A DNA stretch of 56,671 nt from Fragilaria crotonensis. Taxonomy: Eukaryota > Bacillariophyta > Fragilariophyceae > Fragilariales > Fragilariaceae. Under the pieces are notes generated by a model that saw only the letters and a list, made by a program, of their open reading frames with translations, was not told the DNA's origin and ran no database searches. Location of the stretch: contig JAKSYS010000398.1 of NCBI GenBank assembly GCA_022925895.1, positions 1 to 56,671 on the forward strand, read 5' to 3'. Every line of letters begins with the position of its first letter. Position 1 is the stretch's first letter. The position numbers were made by a program, and so were the translations under genes. Below are positions 45,006 through 56,344 of this stretch, one piece after another.

Positions 45006-46354
45006 TCAATTCTTTGGCTTGGCCGCTCCGGGACCGGTGGGAATGATTTCTCCTGCCTCTTCCAACACGGACGCAAAGTAGATAATCGTCGCCTCGAGAC
45101 CTTGTTCCACTGACACTTTAGGTTCCCATCCCAATTCGCGCTTGGCGGTGGTAATATCGGGTTGACGTTGGGTCGGATCGTCCGTCGTGGCAGGCAAGAA
45201 TACAATTTCGGATTGTTCGGACTTGGTCATTTCCTTAATTTTGACGGCAAAATTTTTGATGGAGTACTCGTCAGGATTTCCCAAATTGACCGGTAGATCG
45301 TAGGGGCCGTTCATGAGTTTGTGCAATCCCTCCACCAAATCGCTAACATACTGGAACGATCGTGTCTGAGAGCCGTCACCATAAACGGTCAAGTTCATTC
45401 CCTGCAAGCTCTGGATAATAAAATTGGACACGACTCGTCCATCGTTGGGATGCATGCGAGGTCCGAATGTGTTGAAAATACGCGCGACGCGGACATCGAC
45501 TTGATTCTGATCGCGATAGGCGTACATCATGGTCTCGGCGACGCGTTTGCCTTCATCGTAACAGGCACGAGGACCAATGGTGTTGACGTTGCCCCAATAC
45601 GATTCGGGTTGGGGATGAACTTCAGGATCTCCATAGATTTCCGATGTGCTGGTGAGCAACATGCGAGCCTTGACGCGTTTGGCCAAACCCAACATGTGGA
45701 GGGTACCAATCGTCGAGGTTTTTATGGTCTTGACTGGATTGTACTGATAATGAGGTGGAGAGGCGGGGCACGCGAGGTGGTAGATCTGGTCAACTTCCTG
45801 CATAGGTGTTGGACGTGATGGAAAATGGAATGCGCACATGGTTAGCGAGGTTCAAGAGAGACGATGTTGATACGCGATTACAAGAGCGAAAATGAAATGT
45901 CCAAGTGCAAGTAACTTGTCAAGAGGAAGCAGACTCCAGTACAGTAGCAGGTATTACTGGAAGTACTTACCAAACGAATGGGCTCGGTAATATCGTGAAC
46001 CACGAGCGTAAAGTTAGGGTGCTGGAGCCAATGTTCAATGTTCTTCTTGGATCCAGTGAAGAAATTGTCCACAACAGTCACTTCATGTCCCTCCATCATT
46101 AACTTATCCGTCAAATGCGATCCCACGAATCCCGCACCTCCAGTGATAAGAATCTTCAAGCGTTTGTGGTCGGGAAGCGTTCCCGTATACATGAGATTGG
46201 GAGTGCGACGAGTGGGAAGGGAATGAAGTGCCAACGTATCGCGATCATTGACCAATCGACGGGCGGACTCGGATAGCGGATCTTCGACGTTGCCTGTTTT
46301 CAAGCGCTTGGCGTAAGGCGTGTGCATCTCGTGATCGTCATTGCTCGTGCTCAT
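45006..46354 (-). CDS. UXS: UDP-glucuronic acid decarboxylase (UDP-xylose synthase)
   Basis: Converts UDP-glucuronate to UDP-xylose for cell-wall or secreted glycans. Two exons (46354-45971 and 45797-45006) with a 173-nt phase-0 intron give 391 residues. The NAD-binding motif GGAGFVGS is at about residues 72-79. Exon 2 has [31 protein letters not shown] and the catalytic YDEGK (Tyr 208, Lys 212), followed by [20 protein letters not shown] and [10 protein letters not shown], all highly typical of UXS. No membrane anchor is seen from this start, so a cytosolic form is expected. The frame is also open upstream to ATG 46546, which would add 64 residues without a hydrophobic anchor. Extended short-chain dehydrogenase family; assignment is firm. 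Confidence 0.92.
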
Positions 46355-47719
46355 GATTGATGAAAGGCGGTGGGAGCTGTACGGATGTATCTTGGAGCGC
46401 AAGGAGCGAATTGAGTATGCTGGTGTAGATCGAAAGACTGATGGAGATGCGCTGATGATGAGACACAGATCCGCGGATGACTGCGTGTGTGCAGGTTGTG
46501 TTTTGAGTTTTGAGAAAGTCATCCTGTTATTATTCTCCCCGGTCATCCCGCAGTCGGGAAACCCGGCGGGTCATTGCATATTCCAATGACCGAGTCCAGG
46601 TCCACTCAAATATCAAGTCAATCATAATTTATGTAGCTCACCGTTTGAACGTCATCTACCTCTTCAATACATCCGTCCCTCGTCGCGGCGGTCACCAACA
46701 AATCGAAAATCTGTAAAGAGCATGTCTTATCGTGGGGGGTACATCCCTGATTTTTCGATTTTTTTTCGAAAAAAGCATTTCTTATGAGGGGGGGTACATC
46801 GAATTGGGGGGGGTCAGATGATGTACCTTTTTGATGACCTAGGGTCACATTTTCAAACCCCCCCTCATGTACCCGGGGTCCGGGGTCAGTACTGTATCAT
46901 TGCTCCAGTGGGAATATACAGTGATCTTTTGTGGCTTTCACTGCATGTTTAATACCACAAAACGTACAAATACCTGATCCTCGTGTTTTCGTCGAACGTT
47001 GGAGCAGTTGTGTATGCATACTCGCATTATGGGATATCTCAACAATAGCCCTGCAATCGAAACGCATCCTGCACCCTATGATGACACCTCAAAAGGATGC
47101 ACGCCCTCCCAGCATATATATGCAATGTGCCCATACTCCTATCACTCCCCCACTATTAAGTACAAGTAGGAGACTCACAATCAGCATTGTGCGAATGCCA
47201 ACAATGATGGATACAAATAGCAACTTGCAGTGTATCACATAGTGTGCACGTGTGCCCAGTCACGCCGTTGTTGCTCCAGTAATCGGAAATCCGCGCGGTG
47301 GTTCAGTACACAGTACTACAGTACACGATAAAGATTGCCAATTTTTCCATTTTTTTTGAAGGGTACATCAGATCCGATTAGGTTTCACCAATTTGACGTC
47401 AGCACCCACGTCACAGTAATAAACTACAGTCAGTCCTCCTGTAGAAGTTTTTTGAAGACATCGGAAATTTGAATGGCTGACAAAACACGGAATCTTTGTT
47501 GTTGACTTCTGTTGGCGCTTTTCCTAACGCGCATGTCAACCCTTTGTCATGCCAGGAAGATAACTGCTACTTATCTCCTTCTATCAGTGATTCATGTGTT
47601 TCCCTTGTTTTGAATCACTCGAACTTACATTACTTTGTATTCGATTACAACCTAGGGTTGCAAATCTCCTTGAAGACAAGTACACTTTTCTTCTTAATCA
47701 ACACCAACAGAACTATTTT

Positions 47720-48550
47720 TCTGTACGAATTTCGATCTTCAAATAGTCTCGATGGACAAGTAACAGTGTGTCAGTACGATGAGGACTATTTGGTGTACAA
47801 ATTTCGATCTTCAAATAGTCACAATTGGACAAGTAACAGTATGTCAGTACGTTGACGACTATTTGCTGATCAAAATTCGATCTTCAAATAGTCACGAATG
47901 GACAAGTAACAGTATGTCAGTAAGGAGACGACTATTTGGTGTACGAATTTTGATCTTCAAATAGTCACAAATGAACAAGTAACAGTATGACAGTAAGAAG
48001 ACGACTATTTGGTGTACAAATTTTGATCTTCAAATAGTCACGAATGAACAAGTAACAGTATGTCAGTACGATGACGACTATTTGGTGTACGAATTTCGAT
48101 CTTCAAATAGTCACGAATGAACAAGTAACAGTATGTCAGTACGATGACGACTATTTGGTGTACGAATTTCGATCTTCAAATAGTCACAAATGAACAAGTA
48201 ACAGTATGTCAGTACAATGACAACTATTTGGTGTACAAATTTCGATCTTCAAATAGTCACAAATGAACAAGTAACAGTATGACAGTAAGAAGACGACTAT
48301 TTGGTGTACGAATTTTGATCTTCAAATAGTCTCGAATGAACAAGTAACAGTGTGTCAGTATGATGACGACTATTTGGTGTACGAATTTCGATCTTCAAAT
48401 AGTCACGTATGCACAAGTAACAGTATGTCAGTAAGAAGACGACTATTTGGTATACAAATTTTGATCTTCAAATAGTCACGAATGAACAAGTAACACTATG
48501 ACAGTAAGAAGACGACTATTTGGTGTACAAATTTTGACCTTCAAATATGC
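47720..48550. repeat. 72-base minisatellite, about 11-12 copies
   Basis: Each unit contains GACTATTTGGTGTACGAATT, GATCTTCAAATAGTCAC, then GAATGAACAAGTAACAGTAT and GTCAGTA. GACTATTTG and CAAATAGTC are inverted to each other, so each unit can form a short stem. Copies differ at a few recurrent positions (GATGACGACT or AAGAAGACGACT). The array is inside the inverted-repeat element. Confidence 0.9.
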
Positions 48551-48582
48551 TACTACATACAGCAAGTACAACTACGATGAAC

Positions 48583-49871
48583 TCATTTCTTGCATTCTTC
48601 ATCCGAAGTACTGTAATTGCCGTCCCGAATTAATGTTTGCTTCCAAACACTTTGTCTATTGAAACACACATTGCACCACCAAGTGTTTTCGAGCTTTCTC
48701 TTATCATAGCAACACATGGAACATACATGCTTCTTACATTTCCGACACGAGTGCTTTGAAGGCTTATTGCATTCAATACAAGCATCATCCTCGTCACCAG
48801 CTTTCAAACTTCCTGTCATCCGCTGTTTTGAAGGTTATTGCATTCAATGATGCCAGCATCATTGTCGTCACCAGCTTTCCTCTTTGCTCTCACCGTACTT
48901 TGTTTCCCAAAGTACACTGATTTCCTTAGACGATCCTGAACCTGTGTCCTTACTTCTTTCGTGTTGATACCTTTCCAAACGTCTTCCACCTTATTGACAA
49001 AGATATAACCTTTTTTCTGCATTTCCTCTAGCACTTCACCTGCAATATTGTCCTTAGCGCTTTCTGTTTTACTTTCAAACGTGTCATCTGCAGCTCTTCG
49101 GATTACCCGATGGAAATCCATGTTTGGTGGATGTCCCTTTGGTTCATCGCGTTTACGTAGTACAATTACATTTGTCGGTAGTGATGTACTTTCAAATGGA
49201 CCTGGTCCGGCCTCCAAATCATTTATTGACGGCGTTATGCCCTCCCCTTCTTTTTCGTTACACACACGTTTCATTCGCGATCTAATATAGGCCATTCCAT
49301 CATCGTATGTTTTTTCCTTCCACATTTTTTTCTGTCATCTCGAGGAATCGAATCCCTCCTTTTTTAGAGTAGTGTAAATGGTACGCACCACCTCATATTT
49401 TTCTGCCTGACTAGTTGCTGACAAGTGCAGATTCTTGAAGTCCGATGTGCGATCAAGGTACGGAATGCATTTGCGTTGCCCCTTCCCACACAGTACATCC
49501 TTTTTTCCATGTTTCGCGATTATCGAAAAAGTTTCATTTTCCTTTTCCAAATTATCGCGTATAAACTTCAACGCATTGTCGACTAATGGCAATGGAGACT
49601 TCCCGTGCGAAAGAGCAATGATTTGCCAACACAGATTCTTCTTCTCATCTTCTGATGCAGCATTTTGGAAGTCGTTTTTGAAAATTGAAATAAATGGAGC
49701 AATATGCTCTATAGACCATGGCAGGAATTCACTTCCCTGCGACCGCGCCGTGGTCGTATGTGCTCCATCAGGCACCTTTTCGTTGTCTTGAATCCTTTCT
49801 GGTGTCGCTTCAGCCTTTCTTGCTGGTGACTTTCTTGCTGGTGACTTTCTTGCTGGTGACTTCGTCAACAA
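48583..49871 (-). pseudogene. Broken gene inside the inverted-repeat element, KSPARK repeats and cysteine-rich end
   Basis: Three minus-strand frames follow each other: 49871-49335 (178 residues), 49325-48816 (169) and 48819-48583 (78). The first begins with SPARK repeats and contains KKDVLCGKGQRKCIPYLDRT, similar in wording to a DVLCGRG motif common in diatom proteins. The last has CIECNKPSKHSCRKCKKHVCSMCCYDKR and WWCNVCFN, a cysteine-rich finger like those at the C-terminus of piggyBac-type transposases. They may be one gene split by two frame changes (near 49330 and 48818) or separate exons. It could be the element's transposase, but no DDD core was found. Confidence 0.45.
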
Positions 49872-49949
49872 TGGATTATCCTGCGTTCGCTGGCCTAGAC
49901 CATCCGACTGCTCTTCACCACCAGCCTTCTTCCCTTTGTTCTTTGTTTG

Positions 49950-50430
49950 TCAAGGCTTTCGCGAAGTCTTTCGCAACCACTTCGCTACATCAGCATCATT
50001 CGTCTCGCACGAATCTCTTTCCCTGCCAACCAACACTGCATGTTTTGAGAATGGTTTCCACCCCAAAATCTTGGCTAAATCAGGAAACGCATCTTCTTTT
50101 TCGGGCATCATTAGTTTTGCACCCAACAAAAGCGACCGTTCCAACCCCTTGCTGGGACGAAGATACTTTTGGTACTCATCAGTTCCTTCTCGAACCGACC
50201 CAAAGTTGCTGCTTGCTATTCTGTCAATTAGTTGAAACCTAACTCTTGCACCCACGGGCATTCTTCTTATCACCAGTGTAGGTGGTAACACGATAAGAAT
50301 CGGTTCCAGTACTTTGGTTCGGTGTGCAGGACATTCCTCCTTCTTCTGATGAATACTGGCGGAAATTACTGCATTTCAATACGCGTTGGTCAGTCAGTAG
50401 TACATCTGTGACATTGGTTGGGGAAAGCAA
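49950..50430 (-). pseudogene. Further broken coding fragments in the element
   Basis: Two overlapping minus-strand frames (50430-50239 and 50291-49950) read as one polar protein, with SNFRQYSSEEGGMSCTPNQS then VRFQLIDRIASSNFGSVREG. They are followed by acidic text before a stop at 49950. Upstream, 50430-51040 has more open minus frames without a match. This is likely the N-terminal part of the same damaged gene. Confidence 0.35.
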
Positions 50431-51310
50431 ACCATAACCATTGGAAACAAGGGCACAATTCCCAACAGATTTGGCAGCTTGGAGTAAGTCAGTGATAAGA
50501 CTATGGCCTCCTGAATCCTTTGAAATCCACCATTGATGGGATAAAGAGATGGACTGAACCGAATAATATGCTTGGAACCCTTGTACATGGAGTTAGTGTA
50601 CTGAAAGAGGTCGTACTCCGTTTCCAATGATGCATTGAAATCATCGGTTGCATGACAAAATGACCTTTGAAAGGCAAAGAAGCAGTCCATGACATAGCCT
50701 TGAGAGCAGATGAGTCTGGTCCACAGCATGGGGATCCTGCATCAATGGTACTTCTTGTTGTGGATGATCCTAAAGAGACGAAACATGGGGTTGGCAACAA
50801 ATTAATCGGTAGGTGGTTGCTATAGTAATGCAAGCAAAATGACAACAGATAGAGAGCAAACAAGAGCGAAAACAGAACAAGGGCAACAAGAGAAACAAAA
50901 GCAGCAAGGAGAGCAAGAACAACAAGAGAAACAATAATGACAGGGAGACAAAGTGCCATACCATCGTGGTTGTAAAATATCAAAATGATGAGTTTCGTGC
51001 GAGTAAACTCAAATCCACTACTGGTACCATGTTTTATACACATCTAGACACGATCATTTTTATTTCTATTCAAACAAATGTGGAGCAGATTTATGTTCCT
51101 TATCTAGAACGTAGTTTTGCACAAGAGTTGGTTTGAAAAGAGGGCGGTGATAAAGTCAAAGAGAAAGATTCCGTGCAAGTTAAATTCCACAACTAAAGTG
51201 CTAAAAAAATGCTGACGTCAAATTGGTGAAACCTAATCGGACCCCCCAGGGACCCAGGGTACAGTACACAAGAGGGCCGGTGTACCCCCAACGATAAGAC
51301 ATGCTCTTAA

Positions 51311-51591
51311 CAAACGCACATACTACGATCACCACGGGTACTACGGTACATGTACATGTTAAGTACTTACTACCAGTAAGCACTACCGGAAGCTATGACA
51401 GTACCGCTACTCCCAAAGTCGGACGCCGTTCTTGGGCTGACAGGCGTATGCATAATGCATACTATGTATGGATGTATAGTACCCGGTACCAGTTTAAACC
51501 CAGTACCTGGACGTAAAAAAGTATTCGCAATAATGGCGCTGTCGTTTTGAAATTCTAAAGGCTGGATACCATGAATAGCAAGATGGCGATA
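51311..51591. other. Short GTAC-rich spacer between two elements
   Basis: No gene is seen. The stretch has many GTAC-centred palindromes and ends at the inverted repeat of the next element. Confidence 0.4.
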
Positions 51592-52190
51592 CTTTTAAGC
51601 AGGGCTGCGCAACAATATATTGTATTATAATATATTGCAATATATTGTTACCAATACAATATATTGTAGTAGTAAAAGTATTGCAATATATTGTATTGGT
51701 GTTCTGAAGTATTGCAATATATTGTATTGTCCATCCGGGGAGTATTGCAATATATTGTATCGTGGTTTTGAATTATTGCAATATATTGTATTGTCATATT
51801 GAAGTATTGCAATATATTGTACAATATATTGCACGGTGGCATGGTACAAGTACTATGTACTACTCTAGTATGTACTGTACATGGATGCTCCCGTACAATC
51901 GGTGTTCCGGCCTGGCCTGCGCAACTATATTCACATTGTATTGCAATATATTGTTACCAATACAATATATTGTAGCGTTTAAAGTATTGCAATATATTGT
52001 ATTGTCGTTCTGAAGTATTGCAATATATTGTATTGCTCTATTAAAGTATTGCAATATATTGTATTGTCGATCTGGAGTATTGCAATATATTGTATTGCTG
52101 AATTCAAGTATTGCAATATATTGTATTGCATATTCAAGATGCAACAATACAATAACAATACTATTGTGCGCGCAGCCCTGCTTTTAAGCA
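51592..52190. mobile_element. MITE-like element with an array of palindromic units
   Basis: The ends carry GCAGGGCTGCGC in opposite orientation (51602-51613 and about 52171-52183), flanked on each side by a TTTTAAGC-like stretch. Inside are two blocks (about 51614-51838 and 51925-52140). Each block starts with the same sequence, GTTACCAATACAATATATTG, and then has about five copies of TATTGCAATATATTGTATTG separated by variable 10-13-base spacers. The core CAATATATTG is palindromic. The word GCGCAGCCCTG is also found alone near 3681. No coding content. Confidence 0.7.
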
Positions 52191-52314
52191 TGTCATATGT
52201 TGCAATAGATAGATAATTGATTAAGTTACGATTAGTCGAATATTTTTTTCATCGATTTTTTTAAACATAGTACCTGGACAGTTCAGTCACTAGTGTCTAT
52301 TTACCAGGGCTCAA

Positions 52315-52350
52315 TCTTTAATTAAAGACTGATTTATCTTTAATTAAAGA
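52315..52350. repeat. Two copies of a perfect 14-base palindrome
   Basis: TCTTTAATTAAAGA occurs at 52315-52328 and 52337-52350, eight bases apart. Two identical perfect palindromes close together could be a paired binding site or part of the end of the downstream transposon. Confidence 0.8.
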
Positions 52351-53117
52351 CACCATTTTTTGTACGTTTGCAAGACTGGCTCTAGTAGAATTAGTACTAC
52401 GGGCAACTAGAAATTCGACATGGGCCATGGTGTATTGCAAACATCAAGAACACAATAAACAGACACCTATACACGTAATGAGAACCTTTCAATCCACTTC
52501 TTTTTCATCATGACAAGCAGATATGTTGGTGGCAATGTTTACATCTGATTTTTTTATTCAGTAATTCGCCACTCTCAGGCACTTGGCAATCTGTCGTGGA
52601 CTACGGTATGTCTTCTACGTGAGTTTTGTAAAAAGAAACCGTTGGAGCTCCTTGTTTCCATGCGATGCTGCTGCTTGAATACTTAAAGCTAAGTCAAACA
52701 TTCCATATGCCCCTCCACGTTTCAATGTATGCTGAACACGAAGGTTAACGTGGTTTCAGTTGAATGTGACACGAGCATGACATAACCGCAGGGTCAATAT
52801 GTGTCATGAATCAGCAATTTGTGCTGGTGCATGGTATACATTCTACGTGAGTTTTGCACGGTGTTTTTTGCTGCTGGAGCATTTTCGAGTCGATGCTGCT
52901 GGACACGTACTGACTGTATGGCTGGGTGCACGAAAAAAGGGATTTGGGTAGACTTAGTAGACCATAGTATGACATTTTTGTTTGTACTCCCCTCCGTCGA
53001 TGCACTCATCACGTCAAACGTCGTGCTTCATTGTTGTCAACCTTCGACAATCATTACCTTCAAATCAAAGGCACCTCCCGTGTGCACCGATAGCTGCGAA
53101 GCTTCGTCAAGTCCATC
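52351..53117. other. Upstream region of the DDE transposase
   Basis: No gene is recognised. It has loosely repeated segments, for example TTCTACGTGAGTTTTG at about 52613 and 52841, each followed later by CGATGCTGCTG, which points to an old internal duplication. Confidence 0.4.
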
Positions 53118-56100
53118 ATGAGCATTCGCACTCTCCGTGCACACGGGAGACACAATGGATCCGCTTTTATCTTGACGTGTCTGCGTGGCGTTTTTAGCGA
53201 ACCGGAACTGCAAGGGAGATGGCTACCTGCCGAACAACTTGTTGACTACATGCACATGAAGTTTCAAATTGGAGATGCCATCAAGTTCTCATTGAGTACA
53301 ATGAAGAGAGTGGTGAACAAGGTGCTTCCTTTTACGGGAACTCTTGCGAACATACTTGAAATTCAAGAAGGATTGCAGCTGCAAGTCTTTCGACATACGT
53401 ACCAAAATCGGACTCGGAGGGACTTCTTCTGGGTCACAACCCAGGTTGGATTGATTCCATCACAACCGTCGCAACTTAATGCTACAGTATGGGAGCAAGA
53501 CTGCGTCTTGAAGCGTTTGACTCTCGGTGCCCGAATGCATCCATTGTCCACTGACACCACAACTACAGAACCAGAAGCAAAGCGACCGAGAGTGTTGACG
53601 GGTGAAAGTGATCTTATTTTGGGTGACAGCGGTGCTTCTGGTGGAACAGAGACAGCAACAAGCTCATCTTCACCTCCTTCCTGGTGGGAATCTGGTGATG
53701 CACGCAAAATCTTTGCTCCTTCTGCCGTAATCTATGAAACGATGGAATGCGTGAAATCAATCGTGCTTGATCGCATTGAGCTGCTAGAGTCGGTGAATAG
53801 GAATGGAAAAACTTGGGCAAATGTTGTTGAGCCAGGGTCTTGGAGCATGGAGACATGCCCCTACTCCGAATCAGACATACACACACTGCGATTGCGGAGT
53901 ATGTACATTGCCTTGGCCTTACGGCAATTTGTATGCCACGTTACCGGTGACATGAAGACACAATGGACATGGAAGAAATGCCTCGTGTTTGCAATTGAGC
54001 GAATGAATGATGTTGGAATTGAGTACTATACAAACTTTAGAACATTAGCAAGATGGCATAGGAAACTGGCGAAACACCGACATTTCTTTTGTTCGACTCC
54101 GGAGGCGACTGCTGATTCCACCGTTCTTTCGCGACAATCCGGATGCGTTGGAGGCATTCAAGAAACATGGGGTGGCGCACATTCAAGATCTTTGCGTTGA
54201 ATTAATGTACAACTTTGTGCATCAAGACCTCCTTCCGAAGCTTTTGTCAAAAGCAGTACTGAATGGTTTGTTTGATGATGATGGTACGGAGCGACAAGAT
54301 ACCAATGCTAGTACTTGTGCAAGCGACAACGCACCGACCCCAAGTCTAGTCCTTGATACAGTAGAGGTTCCTCCTAACACTCTAAAGGATTTGTTTCTCC
54401 AAAGATATGGCCTCAAGACCCTAGGAATCACTACAATCGCAAGATGGATGTATGCTGTTGGCTTCCGATTTAAGAAGCGGGAAAAGCACTACTTCGTCGA
54501 CGGTCACGAGAGACCCGAGACCCTTGCGTACCGCCCAGTGTTCACGAGGAAGTACCTAGCAAGTGAAGTGCAAGCACACCGATGGATACAGATGACATTG
54601 GAAGAATCGAAAAGAATGGAAAGTCTTGAACAAATTCCAACTAATTGCGGTTACATCTATGTTGATGATGACGGGATAGACATGATTGAGTATCATGTTG
54701 ACGTCTCGTATCATTTGAAGAAAAATTAGCTGGGTATCCCTTTGGCGGAAACCTAAGCATTCGAAAGCCGATTGCCGCAAAACCTGTGATCTATGTTGGC
54801 CAAGATGAGGCCATCTTTAAGCAGTTCCTCTTCTCCCACAAGATGTGGGTCGCTCCAGGTGGCCAACGAGCCCTTCTACCGAAGGACGAAGGCTCAGGAA
54901 TAATGGTCTCTGCATTTGTAACAAGAGAGCATGGGATTATTCGCGAGATAAGCGATATGGTTCTGGACGAAGTGAATGAGCAACGGTCAGGACAAGTATA
55001 TGCAGATGAAGAAGCAGCAATCGAAGTACACGGATGCTCGAAAAAATGCCACTTACAAAATCCAAGTCTCCATTCCTCTTATTCTTGAGTATGGTGAGAA
55101 TCGGGAGGGCTATTGGAATTACAACAACATGGTTATCAATTCGAGGATGCAGTTGATGTACTACGAGTCATGCATCCACAATACGACTTCATTTTTCTTT
55201 TTGATCACAGTTCAGGGCATGCAAAACAAAGACCCGATGGTCTCAACCATCTTCGGATGAATCGTTCTTACGGAGGAAGGCAACGCACATGCGAACAACG
55301 CTTATCGAACAAGAAGAGGATACCTCGGCAGCTTCCCCGAACCTTGGAGCCTGGAGATACACAGTCGCTTGTCTTCAGCGAATCAGATAGTGGTCCGTTC
55401 TGGCTTTCGGATTCTCAGAGAGATGAATGCCGTCGCGACAAGCGATACGGCACGTTTAACAACGTGAAACTCACAAACACCGAAATGAAGGAAGAGCTTG
55501 GAAAGAAAGGCATTGCGGAGGAGGATGCCACTTCACAAAGAACTACAAGACAGTTGAGGGATCTCTGTCGACAACATCAGATTCCAATCTCGAGACCTGT
55601 CGAGAACGTTATCGAACGCAATCGAGCGGAACTTGAGCTTGAACTTCGAAGCCGAGGCATATTGACAAAAGGTAAAAACAAACGAGAACTGGTTGACCTT
55701 TGCAGAGCTAATGACATTGCATGCACAAGAACAGCTGAAAAAATCAAGGAGGGTTGGATGGGGAAAGCGAAGGGGTTATTACAAGTGTTGTGGGAGCGAG
55801 GAAAAATTGACAGCACAAGGGTCAAGCAGTACTCACTTACCGGAAAGAAGGACGACTTTGGGACTGTTGTTGACTACAGTACAAGCTTACGGCATATCAT
55901 GGGTTTATGTCACGACTTTGTCAACGAAGAGGGAATGCTTCAGCACATTGCAAAGCGTCTCGGTACCGGTTCTCTTCTCCTGACGCAAAGTGCCACGCCG
56001 AACTCGCAGGAGAGGGTGTGGAGTACATCTGGGGCGGGGCAAAGGCGAATATCGACGGTTTAGCCTTGCTGAAAGAGAGGAAGGACAACTTCAAATCCAG

Positions 56101-56344
56101 TCTACATCATTGCCTGTCAGAAGAAGTAATAACCATTGAGAGAGTCAGAAAATACGCACGTCAGGCACGACAATACTTGATGGCTTACCATGCTATTGAT
56201 TCAGGACAAGTCGATGCTCAAACTCGCCATGATTGCCTCAAGTATGGCCCGGTGGCTGTTGACAAGTTGATCAACAACTTCAAAACCCACCGTTGCGCAT
56301 TTGACTTTGACTACAAGTTCATCATGGAGGCAATGAATGGATGA
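53118..56344 (+). pseudogene. DDE-type transposase with SAP-like motifs, frame-broken
   Basis: A long coding region in pieces: 53118-54200, 54148-54729, 54786-55088, 55113-56063 and 55907-56344. It reads as one protein with frame changes near 54170, 54725, 55060, 55120 and 56000. The central part has VIYVGQDEAIFKQFLFSHKM, then LPKDEGSGIMVSAFVTREHG and FIFLFDHSSGHAK, the D...D pattern with the D-[HN]-S-x-x-H block seen in transposases with an RNase H-like fold. The second half has two SAP-like motifs (KEELGKKGI...TRQLRDLC and ELELRSRGILTKGKNKRELV), which bind AT-rich DNA. No inverted termini were identified with certainty. Family not named. Confidence 0.6.

Larger units (their letters stand above)
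46715..51310. mobile_element. DNA-transposon-like element with nested terminal inverted repeats
   Basis: The outer inverted repeats are at 46715-46744 and 51281-51310; shared core GAGCATGTCTTATCGT, then a G-run and GTACA, with one mismatch. A perfect 32-base inner pair lies at 47373-47404 and 51210-51241 (core GATTAGGTTTCACCAATTTG). On the right the two are about 40 bases apart, on the left about 630, so the left end has gained DNA, including a second partial copy of the end motif at 46772-46798. The interior carries a minisatellite and broken minus-strand genes. The flank is TTAA on the right and TAAA on the left, so a TTAA target is possible but unproven. Confidence 0.65.

Noticed and set aside
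47720-48550. CRISPR or tRNA array
   Set aside because: The repeat is continuous with no unique spacers; it is a simple minisatellite.
49335-49360. tRNA T-loop-like sequence (GGATTCGATTCC)
   Set aside because: No A box or cloverleaf around it; it falls within a coding-like frame.
46715-51310. Firm piggyBac assignment
   Set aside because: Only a TTAA-like flank and a cysteine-rich tail support it; no DDD catalytic core could be read.
51614-52140. CRISPR-like array (repeats with unlike spacers)
   Set aside because: Spacers are only 10-13 bases, the context is a eukaryotic nuclear genome, there are no cas genes, and the array is bounded by inverted ends like a MITE.
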